DNA of 64,000 bases from Mixophyes australis. Its lineage: Eukaryota > Chordata > Amphibia > Anura > Limnodynastidae. The notes below the pieces were generated by a model, which saw nothing but the letters and a program-made list of their open reading frames with translations, was not told the origin of the DNA and searched no databases. A program made the translations under genes and the position numbers. The DNA is taken from contig JAVHZZ010000005.1 in assembly GCA_036250195.1 (NCBI GenBank), forward strand, positions 185,018,448 through 185,082,447. The letters are read 5' to 3'. Within the stretch, counting starts at the first letter, position 1. Each line of letters opens with the position of its first letter. Positions 49,681-59,236 of this stretch are shown here, in pieces.

Positions 49681-51655
49681 ACACACACACACACACTATA
49701 ATTTATAGTTTATATATATATATATATATATATAACAATTTTTTTTACAACAATTAATAAACATTTTAAAACAGTAATGTATCCTGAGAATAAATCAGTT
49801 TTGTTTAATACTTTAGTTCTGGTAACACCATGCTGAGATAGCGTCAACAGAACAGATATATAGGCTACCCCATGCCATTGGTGATAACCCATTTGATGCA
49901 TTTGTGACCCTATCACTGGCAAAAACACCAGTTTTCACTAGCAGCAGGATTCTTTGCACTTTGAAAAATAGACTAATAATATTAAAGCTGCACTATCATC
50001 TACTCGATAAATTTTAGCGATCTTCTTCTTCGCGTAGCTGGATGGAATACAGAACTGACAATTATATTCCGTTTGTCAATTTAAAATGGAGGCAACCACT
50101 CACTTGATGGCAGCTTGTGACTGGTTCTTTCATTCACACCCCCCCACACCCCCCAATCCTTTTAAAGCTGGGGCACTGAGAAGATCTGGAGGTGCCCCAT
50201 GCACGTTTCATCTTCGTGGGCTCAGCTAGGGTCAGGAGAAGGTTAGAAACATTTATTAATTCAACGGTAGTGCAGTTTCATTTATACCCCCATAATTCTA
50301 AAGTAAAGAATTCTGGATAATGCATTTGCAGTTGAACTGTTCTGCAGGGGAAGTTCCCTACATGCACGTACTTTATATATCTATAATAAAGTCAGGATAA
50401 AAGTACAGTTGGTGATGTAACTAATGCCCAAAGTTATAAACTGTAAACTAAAGTGATTTATTAGGTATTTAGCATAAGCACTCCATTGTAAACACAAGCC
50501 TATTGATATAAAATAGCTATAATTAAAATTAACAAATATATGTAAATACTTTAGGAATGTATCTAGACAGTGTAGGATGCATTTTTCTGCTCTACATGCA
50601 TAGAAGGAATGCAATATTTGCGATAAGGCTTTGGACAGTGGGCAGAAATTGTGACTTTGTCTTTTAGGACTAATTGGCCCTGTGCTTGCTCACTAGCAGG
50701 ATTTATTTTGTACATTTTACATCCCAAATATATATAAATCTATATTCAAACATGATTCTTCAGCAGCCCAATGTAGAATATTTTAGTATGCCCCTGTCTG
50801 CAGCTCTGAAGTGTTTCATGCTGGTGTTATAAAGCCCAAATGGTGAATATAGGGCAATATTTAATCAGTGTGTCAATTATTATAGCAAATGTCAATATTA
50901 GCTATATGAAGACATATTCAATTTTTGTCCTCTGTAGCTTATTGCAGAATAGGCTGTTTGCACAACATTATTTGCCATTTTCCTAGCAAAGCCATTACAT
51001 AAGCCATGTACTCTATTAAAAGTGAGCTCTTGCTCTCATCTTGTCCTCACATACACCTGATTATGGGTATTTAGGATAGCAATGATGGACAAATAATATA
51101 CATGGGTATTACAGTGCCCAGCGTCAATGCTTCATTGGCTGTGATATCAATGATAGCTATACTATGAGCAGCTCCATTGAATCAAAATCTAGGCCTCATG
51201 GACTCAACATATTTCACTGGCTCTCGTCCACCTCTTCATCATAACAATATTTCCCAAGACACAATCAAAAAAATGTGATTCCAGCCTTTTCCAGGTAGAT
51301 TCCTAAGTAAATTGTTCCAAAAGGGCAAAGGTCACCAGAAAGTGTAATTAACAGTATTGGAGATGTCACTTATTTAAAAAGGTTCTCCCCCTAAATTAGC
51401 TTCTGTACATGGCTTGAACTATATTATACAACCCAAGGAAAGGCAAAAGGGAAGTCAAATAATAGTTTTACCTGTAGTTAGTTGTGCTGACTTCAAGTAG
51501 GGTCCAAAATATAGAAATTATAGTATGTTACTTAGATGTAATCAGGATATTTGGTCAAAAGTCTTGTTGATATATAAACTGGGCAAGTTGGTTTCATGTT
51601 GCTCATCTCACTTAGAGGCAACATGCACTTCTGAGATTTGCCTTGATAAATCCCC
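49151..51655. other. No gene recognised; long AC/TA microsatellite
   Basis: Contains (AC)n with (TA)n at 49,622-49,734 and otherwise AT-rich DNA without recognisable coding or repeat boundaries. Confidence 0.45.
49622..49734. repeat. (AC)n-(TA)n microsatellite
   Basis: About 75 bp of AC dinucleotides, a short unique spacer, then about 24 bp of TA dinucleotides. Confidence 0.97.
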
Positions 51656-51681
51656 CTGTCACCAATCTGCAGAATATTTAG

Positions 51682-52126
51682 GCCAGAAAGAAAGATGAGT
51701 AATTACTAAGGAGAGGATGCTCCTTTTCCCAGAGTGGAGAAACCCAGGCTAGAGCTTGGCCAGTTAATAAAGAAACCACATATGCAACTTTGGTTCTATC
51801 AGTGGGAAAATTTTGATGTTGAAGTTCAAACTGAATCGAACACTGATTGAGAAAGCCACGACAAAATTTTGGGTCCCCATCAAATTAGCTGGAGTAGGCG
51901 ATCTAAGTGTAGAGAAGGTTACAGAAGAGGCCTGATAGCCAAGGGGTTGCTTAGGAGGAGAAACTGGGACAACAGGTTGAGTTACTTGGAGCGTATCAAG
52001 ACGACCAGCAAGAGACTGCAGACACTGTAGGAGTTGACGTTGGGTGTTATCTAGCTGCTCAACCCGGCCTAAGAGGTGCTGTAGCATATCCTTAGCAGAA
52101 GGCTCCACCGGGGGTTCAGACATCAT
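51682..52126 (-). pseudogene. Gag N-terminal part, Tf1/sushi type
   Basis: The minus strand starts MMSEPPVEPSAKDML (ATG at 52,126; the second ATG may be the true start) and contains a coiled-coil-like leucine/glutamine heptad region (LLGRVEQLDNTQRQLLQCLQ). It then has NFVVAFSISVRFSLNF, which fits the capsid start. After a frame change near 51,780 it continues as VVSLLTGQALAWVSPLWEK and SNYSSFL, a hallmark of sushi-type Gag. It stops at the junction with the LTR-end repeat. Gag assembles the particle that carries element RNA; this piece is truncated and frameshifted. Confidence 0.75.
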
Positions 52127-52137
52127 TGCCTGTTCTT
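52124..52137 (-). promoter_or_regulatory. Self-primer binding site just inside the LTR
   Basis: AAGAACAGGCAATG (minus sense) follows the LTR end after two bases. It is complementary at 13 of 14 positions to the predicted 5' end of the element's own transcript. No tRNA-type site (TGG...) is seen here. Self-priming is established for Tf1 and proposed for related sushi-type elements; its use here is an inference. Confidence 0.65.
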
Positions 52138-52340
52138 ACTGTCACGAATCTGCAGAATATTTAGTGGATCCCTGTTCTCTGTCAATGAGTGGTACTCATT
52201 CAGGAGCGCAGAGTCTAACGGGTAGGGGGTTTTCACCAGTGACCCCCGTAAGCAGGTATGGGCTTTGCTGCCCCTATCCCGCAGGTCGCGGCCTCCCAAA
52301 TGAGAAACAGAGAAATGGCGGAGTTTGAAACACAGGTTTT

Positions 52341-53226
52341 GATAACTCAAGGTAACGTTAGGAGAATCACTGGTACAGGAACAGTTCAAACAATCATTGA
52401 GAATGGTCTAAAAATAACTGGTTTATATTTGGTAACTCAGGGTAACAACAGGATCATCAATGATACAGCAACAGTTCAAATAGTCAATGGAGATGATAGA
52501 ACTAACTGGCTTGAAAATTAGTAACTCAGGGTAACAACAGGAGAATCGCTGATACAGCAACAGTTCAAATAGTCAATGAAGATGATAGAACTAGCTGGCT
52601 TGCAATTAGTAAATAGAATAACGGCAGGAGAATCATGATACAGCAGCAGCTCATATAGTCAATAAAGATGATAGAGGAAACTAGCTGGCTTGCAGTTGGT
52701 AACTCAGGATAATAGCAGAGAAATCACGGATACAGCTGAAGTTCAAACAGGGCAAACGTGGAATAGAACTTTAGTTGATTCATACATGATAATTGTAACT
52801 ACAGGTGAGTTACTGGTTACAGCGACAGTTCAATATGCACATAATAAGGAAGGAGAACTTAGCTGATCCGTAAGTGGTGATTCCAATAACAAGTGAGTTA
52901 CTTGTACAACGACAGTCTCAGCGTAGAAGCAGCGATGGAGTTGAGCTGGCTGATCCGTGGATAGCGATTCTGGCAGCAGGTGAATTTGCTTGTTACAGCG
53001 GTAGTCCCAGCGTGGAAGCAGTAGTGGAATTGAGCTAGCTGATCTGTGAATAGCGATTCTGGTAACAGGTGAGTTTCTTGTTACAGTGGCAGACCCAGCG
53101 TGGAAGTAGTAGTGGAGTTTAACCGGTTGATCGGTGAATAGCGATTCTGGTAGCAGATGAGTTTGCTTATTACAGCGCAGTCCCAGCGTGGAAGCAGTAG
53201 CGGAGTAGAGCTGGCTGATCCAAACG
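52341..53226. repeat. Minisatellite inside the LTR, about 10 units of about 89 bp
   Basis: Unit starts recognised by GTAACTCAGG-like sequence fall at 52,342, 52,432, 52,521, 52,609, 52,699 and 52,795, then as GGTAACAGGTGAG-like variants near 52,886, 52,972, 53,061 and 53,150. Spacing is 86-96 bp. Units share ACAGTTCAAA/GATAGAACTAGCTGGCTTG or the variant GAGCTGGCTGATC. Divergence increases to the right, and two unit subfamilies are visible. Confidence 0.85.
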
Positions 53227-53365
53227 AACAAAGCAAGGCACAGCGGAGGAGATAAACCAACAGGAGCCTAATCCCATAGGAAGAGTATGTAACTCAAAGA
53301 ACAGGAAATGGACAGAGGAACCATGGGAGGTTTAAATAGCGCTCCATAATCCTATGCACCAATGG

Positions 53366-53525
53366 GTATTATTATTATTATTATTATTAATATTTATTTA
53401 TAAGGTGCCACAAGGCATCCGCAGCGCCGTACAGAGACAAACAAAATCACAATACAATGGGAGACAGCACAGTACAGTAAACATAGGAGGTACTCGTAGG
53501 AGGTAACAAATAAGGGCAACAAGCA
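53366..53525 (-). mobile_element. Short retroposon fragment inserted in the LTR
   Basis: In minus sense it contains CTGTACGGCGCTGCGGATG, CTTGTGGCACCTTATAAATAAAT and then AAT triplets. This is a 3' tail type distinct from, but similar in plan to, the L2 tails elsewhere here. The right boundary is approximate. No coding part remains. Confidence 0.55.
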
Positions 53526-53814
53526 GCACATGCGCAGAATCAACTACATAGGAGCCTTGACATGAAGTAGTAGCCTGGATCACCGCTTCCAGGTAGGAGG
53601 TAACAACACCGGCACTTATCTATGTGACCGGCGTGTGACACCCTCTTTGTCCCCTGTGTCCAGGATTACATAAACAAAACTGTCAGAATGAGGGATATAA
53701 ATTATTGTTTAAATGTTACAGTTAAATAGTCAGACTCACTTAAGACTGCCTTCTTAACAAACTGTATTCCCTCTTTCACCCTTACACTAGTAGCTTTATA
53801 AAAATCCTCAACAC

Positions 53815-56172
53815 ATATACCATCATCTTCCTCATCAACATTTATTTATATAGAGCCAACAAATTCCGTAGCGCATTACAATTGGGAACAAACATTAATA
53901 AAACAATACTGGGTAAAACATACAGACAGAGAGGTAAGAGGGCCTTGCTCGCAAGTTTACAATCTATTGTTAAATGGGAGTTTGAAACACAAGGCCACGT
54001 GCTAGATCATATTGCACATTAGACCAGCTAGAATGCAAACGTAAAAAGTATTGAGTGGGCTGCGTGATCAGTCACACAGCAATGTTGGGGGAGACTAAGA
54101 TGCTGGTTAAGGAATATCATAACCTTGTCTGAAGAGGGGTGTTTTCAGAGAACGCTTGAAGGTTTGAAGACTAGAGGAAAGTTTTACTGTGCGAGGGAGG
54201 GAATTCCACAAAGCGGGTGCAGCCCGAAAAAGTACTGTAACCGGGAATGGGAGGAAGTGATGAGAGTGGAAGAGAGACGCAGATCTTGTGCAGAATGGAG
54301 GTGTCGAGTTGGGTGATATTTTGAGACAAGTGAGGAGATGTATGTTGGTGCAATTTTGTTGATGGCCTTGTATGTTAGGAGAAGAATTTTATATTGGATT
54401 AGTTGAAAAACAGGCAACCTATGTAGAGACTGACAGCAGAGGAAGAACGGTTTGCAAGGAAAATCAATCTAGCTGCTGCGTGCAAAATAGATTGTAGGGG
54501 TTCAAGTCTGATTTTGGGAAGACCAGTAAGGAGGGAATTGCAATAGTCGATGCGAGAGATGATGAGGCATGAATTAAGGTTTTCAAAGTGTCTTGTGTGA
54601 GATATGTGCGTATTCTGGAAATATTCTTTAGATGTATGTAACATGATTTAAATATAGTCTATGTGGGGAACAAAGGTTAGTTGTAGGTCAAGGATTACAC
54701 CTAGGCAGTGAGCGTGCAGGGTGGGATTTATGGTCATGTTATCAACAGAAATAGAAATGTCAGGCAGGAAACTTCTGTTTTTGGATGGGAATATTATTAA
54801 TACAGTTTTCGAAAGGTTTGAGATGGCGAGAAGACATCCAAGATGAATTGGCAGTTAGACAGTCAGTAACGCGAGACAACACAGATGGTGAGCGATAGAT
54901 AGATTTGTGTTTCATACGCATAGAGATGATACTGAAATCCAAAGGAGCTCATTAGTTTTCTAAGGGAAGTGGTGTAGATAGAGAATAGCAGAGGACTTAG
55001 GACTGAGCTTTGTGGTACTTCAACTGATAAAGAAAGCGGAGCAGATGTGGATCCAGAGAAATTAACACTGAAAGAGAGATTAAATAGGTAGGATGAGAAC
55101 CAGGATAGGACAGTGCCTTCAGGACCTAGGAATTGTAGTGTTTGTATGAGGAGAGAGGGGTCAACAGTGTCAAATGCAGCAGAGAGATGTAGGAGAATTA
55201 GAAGAGAGTAATGGCCTTCAGATTTTGCTGTGATCAAATCATTGACAGCCTTGGTCAGCGCAGTCTCTGTGGAGTGTTTACATTGAAAGCCTGACTGTAG
55301 AGAATTCAATAGGTTGTTTGCTGTAAGAAAGTGTGTGAGGTGAGTATAGGCAATTCTCTCGAGAAGCTTGGAGGGGCATGGGAGCTGAGAGATGGGGTGG
55401 CAATTTGAGAGAGAGTTTGGGTCAGAATAAAGTTTTTTCCAAATAGGAGTAATCACTGCATGGCTGAATAATATTGGAAAAATACCAGTAGAGAGAAAGA
55501 GATTACAGATTTTAGTTAGAGATGGAATGAGCACAGGAGACAGGGACCTACCAATTTGTGAGGATATCGGATCAAGAGGGCAGGAGGTAGAGTAGGAAGA
55601 TTAGAAGAGAGTAGAAACTTCCTCTTCATTTGTGGGATCAAATGAAGAGAGAGTGTCAGAGGGTGCTACAAAGGAATTGAGCTGATTGCTTGTCAAGGGA
55701 GATGACACCATTTCAAGTCTGATCTTATCTGTTTTGTCCATGAAATAGGAAGCAAGATCCTTGGCACTAATAGTAGTTGGAGGGTTTGGGGTGGGAGGAT
55801 TGAGAAGAGATTGGAATGTGTTAAAAAGGTGTTTGGGGTTAGAAGCCTGAGCATAGATGAGATATTGGAAGTATGTTTGTTTTGCAGTGTCCAGAGCATT
55901 TCTATAGAAGTGGTAGATAGCAGTATATGTGATGAAATCATTAGAGGTTCAAGATTAACGCCAGTGTCGTTCTGCTTTATGAGAACATTTTTGTAGAGTT
56001 GTGTTACTTTAGTTTGCCACAGTTGGCAACGAAGTCTACGCGAAGTATGTAGAGTCACTGGATCCACTTGATCAAGGGCAGTTGCTAGGGTTTGGTGAAA
56101 ATGAGGTACTGTCCTATCAGGGGAGGAGAATGCAGAAATTGGGGAGAAAAGGTGTTGAAGAGAGGAAGAACG
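53815..56172 (-). mobile_element. L2-clade LINE with reverse transcriptase and part of the endonuclease linker
   Basis: The tail complement (CATTTATTTATATAGAGCC, one mismatch) is at 53,839-53,857. The minus strand reads, from right to left, the linker after the endonuclease (FSSPDRTVPHFHQTLATALDQV, about 56,080-56,150), then [13 protein letters not shown], then [17 protein letters not shown]. The catalytic YAYETQIY replaces YADDTQIY, and IDYCNSLLTGLPKIRLEPLQ and TLWxSLP-like pieces follow. The 5' end is lost near 56,172. Confidence 0.9.
54863..55534 (-). pseudogene. L2 reverse transcriptase remnant, longest open segment
   Basis: A 223-codon open stretch covers the fingers and palm: [15 protein letters not shown], then ELLERI-type text ([19 protein letters not shown]), [55 protein letters not shown] and [11 protein letters not shown]. 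Two key changes make it inactive even where open: the PQG motif reads PQS, and the catalytic aspartate pair in YADD is Y-A-Y-E. Frameshifts separate it from the downstream C-terminal region at 54,171-54,644. Confidence 0.88.
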
Positions 56173-57150
56173 TATTATTACCAAAAGATTGGGCACATCC
56201 AATGTACCACAAATCTTGGGTAGAATCAGAAAGAGCTTTATGCTATGAATACCCTATAAAGGATCTTGTTTGGAACCCGCAAGTACTTTAGACCAGTTTA
56301 CCCAAATTTTTCAACTTTAATATGAGACTTCTTTATTGTATGGGATGAATTGATAACTTTGAGTGAAGACATTGTTTTACTGACCTGGAATTTGTTTACA
56401 AGGGCCTTTAAGAAAATTGACCTATAATCGGAATCTTACCTAATGGTTAACAAAGAGAGTCAAATCATTGAATAACTTAACATTCGCAGAATCTCACCTG
56501 TCTGTCATGATCTCCAAGAGCAATTTAATTTACTTGATACCAAATCGGGCATTGGGTGACCGGAATTGTAAAAGCCCAGGATCCCATTCACCTACCACAA
56601 GACCTAATGTTTAGCTTTACCAAGGGTAGTGGTAAAAGAGGAATTACTTTTCGTTGTCAACAATTATTACAGCTAAATATCCCTTCTAAACTACCCCTCA
56701 ACTTAGATGGGTAAAACACCTAAAAACGACATTCACGAATGCACAATGGGAACAGATTTATATCACTTCCCAATGACTGACTACATTTTTAAATCACTCA
56801 GAGATGCAGGTGAAATAGACTCTACATTTACCAATAGACTACAAAAAATGTTGGCCACGAATCCAAATTTTGCTGGCGTATTTGCAACAGAACAGGAAAT
56901 ATCATACATATCTTTAGTAATTGTCCAATGATGCAACCTTGGTGGTAAGAAGTTTTTAATTTTTGAAATAAAATCCTTAATATTAGTATGCCCCGTCTCC
57001 AGAAGTTGCTTTACTATACTTCTTCCCCCCCAGATACCTAAGCATAGTAATTATGTGTTGGGCCACATCTTTATTGTACCAAGAACACTCATAACCCAGA
57101 ACTGGATAACCCAAACACCTCTTACCAGCACTATGAAGGAATATCTTGAG
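56173..57150 (+). mobile_element. Probable L1/Tx1-clade LINE C-terminal fragment
   Basis: The plus strand, with many stops and frame changes, reads KSWVESERALCYEYPIKDL (56,213-56,265), KNDIHECTMGTDLYHF (56,720-56,768), and then IIHIFSNCPMMQPWW (about 56,905-56,945) followed by EVFNF and KILNI. The order and the HIFxxCPxxxxxW phrase resemble the C-terminal domain of Tx1/L1-clade reverse transcriptase polyproteins, where the consensus is close to HIWWxCPxxxxFW. A later piece, LITQNWITQTPLTSTMKEYL (about 57,090-57,148), fits the same family's last segment. This is a motif-level call without a search. Confidence 0.45.
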
Positions 57151-57155
57151 ACAGC

Positions 57156-57498
57156 TGTGTAGCTAGTTTCATTTATTTAAGCATGTATAGTATAGATAGA
57201 TAAATTAGTAGTTAACATAGAACACTAGTGTTTAATTAGCTCAGTTATAGGTTAGTTGAGTTAGATTAGAGTATAGTTTATATAAGGGTTTGGGGCATAA
57301 ACTAGACTGCCAATCAGCCAATCTAGGCCAGTGTCCCAAAATGTTGGGGAGTAATAGTTAAGTTATGTTTGTCAGTATATTAGTAATTTACGATCTGGGG
57401 TCTCATGCTGTATAGGTCTGATCTTTTGACATCATAATAAAATCATGTTGTACCATAATCCTAGTGTCAGTCGAGATATCAATGTACCCATATACTCA
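57156..57498 (+). repeat. Putative 5' LTR
   Basis: It starts TGTGTAGC and ends ATACTCA. It contains a TATA box (TATATAAGG, about 57,288-57,296) and a polyadenylation signal AATAAA (about 57,436). The exact ends depend on recognising TG...CA and the primer site. Confidence 0.55.
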
Positions 57499-57499
57499 A

Positions 57500-57523
57500 A
57501 TTTGGCAGTAGTGGTGGGATCTC
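57500..57523 (+). promoter_or_regulatory. tRNA-type primer binding site, degenerate
   Basis: TTTGGCAGTAGTGGTGGGAT follows the LTR. It resembles the complement of a leucine tRNA 3' end (TGGTGGCAGCGGTGGGAT) with indels, so the tRNA assignment is tentative. It contrasts with the Tf1/sushi copies, which have no such site. Confidence 0.4.
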
Positions 57524-57616
57524 TCACTGATAGGAGAAACTATATTAAAATATATGGAATTTAACAACTAGGCCAAAATGGCATAGAAGTCAAAGAAGTT
57601 AATTAATCTATGTGAA

Positions 57617-58255
57617 GTGTGCCAGACTCGAGCTATAGAGATAATGGTAGCTGACACCTTGCCTGTTCCGATTGGGAAGTTGGTCCTCTGGGACCCAGAG
57701 AATCCCTGGATGGAGGACGGCAATTCGGAGTGTGAGGATGAGGAAGTAGTACCTAGTCAAGCGTCTGCATTCGAGAGTACTTCAACTGCTAGTGCTCTTA
57801 TGGGAAGTCCAGTGCAAAGCTGTGAGTTTCTCGATGAACTGTGGGAGGGGGCACCAATATATAAGAGAGCCGCAGTATTGCAGGCAGTACTGAGGGTCCC
57901 TGTATTTCCCACTGCACCAGTGAACCTGTGTCAACCTCCAGTTTAGGATATAAATATGTGCCCGCTTTTAATGAGATTGCCACTGATATTGACACTCATC
58001 TACATATACTTGAGTACATAATGAGGTTACACAGAGTGGAATAATGTGAATGGTCAAGATATTTAGTTTAACTGAAAAGGTATTGGAAGCTTTTCACACT
58101 TTAAGCCCTGAAGAAAGTGTTCAGTATGAGGTAATACAGACTGTGTTGAAAGCCCATTATGCCATCACCCGTGAATCCTATTGTTTAAAGCTCCGAAACA
58201 AAAAACATGGACAGAGGACTCAAAACACACACACAGAGTTTGCAAGGATTCTGAG
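57617..58255 (+). pseudogene. Gag relic with SCAN-like capsid segment
   Basis: The first frame (57,617-57,946) starts MCQTRAIEIMV and is acidic and serine-rich. After a stop and a frame change, 58,050-58,255 reads LTEKVLEAFHTLSPEESVQ, then YEVIQTVLKAHYAITRESY, CLKLRNKK, and HTEFARIL. This leucine-rich segment resembles the SCAN-like C-terminal capsid domain of vertebrate Gypsy (Gmr1-like) Gag. The text stops at the hAT terminus in mid-domain. SCAN relationship by motif only; a comparison with known Gag proteins would settle it. Confidence 0.55.
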
Positions 58256-58267
58256 TAGGGATGAGCG

Positions 58268-58420
58268 CACTCGGATTTATGAAATCCGAGCCCACCCGAA
58301 CGTTGCCGATCCGAGTCGGATCCGAGACAGATCCGGGTATTGGCGCCAAATTCAAATCTGAAACTGAGGCTCTGACTCATAATCCCGTTGTCGGATCTCG
58401 CGATACTCGGATCCTATAAA
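58268..58420. promoter_or_regulatory. hAT left subterminal repeats (CTCGGAT/ATCCGAG cluster)
   Basis: At least six copies of CTCGGAT or its complement occur in about 150 bp, including the palindrome CTCGGATTTATGAAATCCG-AG (58,271-58,291) and GATCCGAGTCGGATCCGAG (58,308-58,326). Such clusters are typical transposase-binding regions of hAT elements. A TATA-like TCCTATAAATTC follows at about 58,410-58,422 and may drive the transposase. Confidence 0.75.
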
Positions 58421-58479
58421 TTCCCCGCTAGTCGCCGCCATCTTCACTCGGGCATTGATCAGGGTAGAGGGAGGGTGTG

Positions 58480-59215
58480 TTAGGTGGTCCTCTGTCCTGG
58501 TAGATCTCGTGCTGTGCTGTTTAGTTCTGTGCTGTGCTGTTTAGTTCTGTGCTGTGCTGTGCTGTGCTGTGTTCTGCAGTATCAGTCCAGTGGTGCTGTG
58601 TGCTGTGCTCTGTCCTTCTGAGGTCAGTGGTGCTGCTGGGTCCTGTGCTGTGTCCTGTTCAGTCCAGTGGTGCTGTGTCCTGTGCTCTGTGCTTCTAAGG
58701 GCATAGTTATTTCCCCAATATTCCCCTGTGTTTAAAAAAGTAAAAAAAAGTTATTTTAAAAAATACCAAAAACTAATTTAATTTTTTTCAATTACCACAA
58801 AATTTGCACAACCAATCCTGCAGTATAAGCCCATTGGTACTGCAATATTACCAAGTTCACACATTCAGCAGTAAAAGTCCAGTGGTACTGCAATATATAT
58901 TACAAAGTTCACACATTCTGCAGTATCAGTCCAGTGGTGCTGTGTCCTGTGCTCTGTCCTGCTGAGTTCCGTAGTGCTGCTGGGTCCTGTGCCGTGTCCT
59001 GTTCAGTCCAGTGGTGCTGTGTCCTGTGCTCTGTGCTTCTAAGGGCATAGTTATTTCCCCATTATTCCCAAGTTTTTAAAAAATAAAAAAAAAAGTAAAA
59101 AAAAATAAAAAATTAAAAATTAAAAAAAAAAAATATAATTATAACCAAATTTGCAAAACCAATCCAGCAGTATAAGTCCATTGGTACTGCAATATTACCA
59201 AGTTCACACATTCTG
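58480..59215 (+). repeat. Duplicated leader of the hAT with GCTGT-rich repeats
   Basis: CAGTATCAGTCCAGTGGTGCT begins a block at 58,577 that recurs at 58,921 (344 bp apart), and a third partial start occurs at 59,216. Each block has CTGTGCTGT-rich text, CTTCTAAGGGCATAGTTATTT, an A-rich stretch, and ACTGCAATATTACCAAGTTC. A short GTGCTGTGCTGTTTAGTTCT repeat lies at 58,510-58,550. It probably forms the transposase 5' leader. Confidence 0.8.
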
Positions 59216-59236
59216 CAGTATCTTGTGCTACATATA

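Larger units (their letters stand above)
51656..53640 (-). mobile_element. Tf1/sushi-type Gypsy element: LTR, partial gag, last 26 bp of an LTR
   Basis: In minus-strand order there is a 1.5-kb LTR (53,640 to 52,140), the start of gag (52,126 to about 51,682), and then a 26-bp sequence (51,681-51,656) that repeats the 3' end of the LTR with one mismatch. Everything between gag and the 3' LTR end has been deleted, including pol. The 5-bp flanks (GAGGG and GGGGG in minus sense) differ at one base and may be the target duplication. Confidence 0.75.
52140..53640 (-). repeat. LTR with internal minisatellite and a nested insertion
   Basis: In minus sense the LTR begins TGTCACACGCCGG and ends TGCAGATTCGTGACA, so TGTCAC/GTGACA form its terminal inverted repeat. 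TATTTAAA lies at 53,338-53,331. About 30 nt downstream is CATTTCCTGTTCTT (53,310-53,297), complementary at 13 of 14 positions to AAGAACAGGCAATG, which starts three bases past the LTR end (52,137-52,124). The stretch downstream of this inferred start holds a tandem array (52,341-53,226). A separate repeat, ending in TATTAT triplets, is inserted upstream of the TATA box at about 53,366-53,525. Confidence 0.75.
57156..58255 (+). mobile_element. Ty3/Gypsy element with SCAN-like Gag, interrupted by the hAT
   Basis: A 5' LTR (57,156-57,498), a tRNA-type primer site, a leader, and a gag relic that ends abruptly where the hAT begins at 58,256. The rest of the element should lie beyond the hAT, off the right edge. 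It is a different lineage from the two Tf1/sushi elements, judged by Gag type and primer site. Confidence 0.6.

Noticed and set aside
59225..59236. GTG start for the hAT transposase
   Set aside because: A eukaryotic transposase should use ATG; the in-frame ATG at 59,237 follows immediately.
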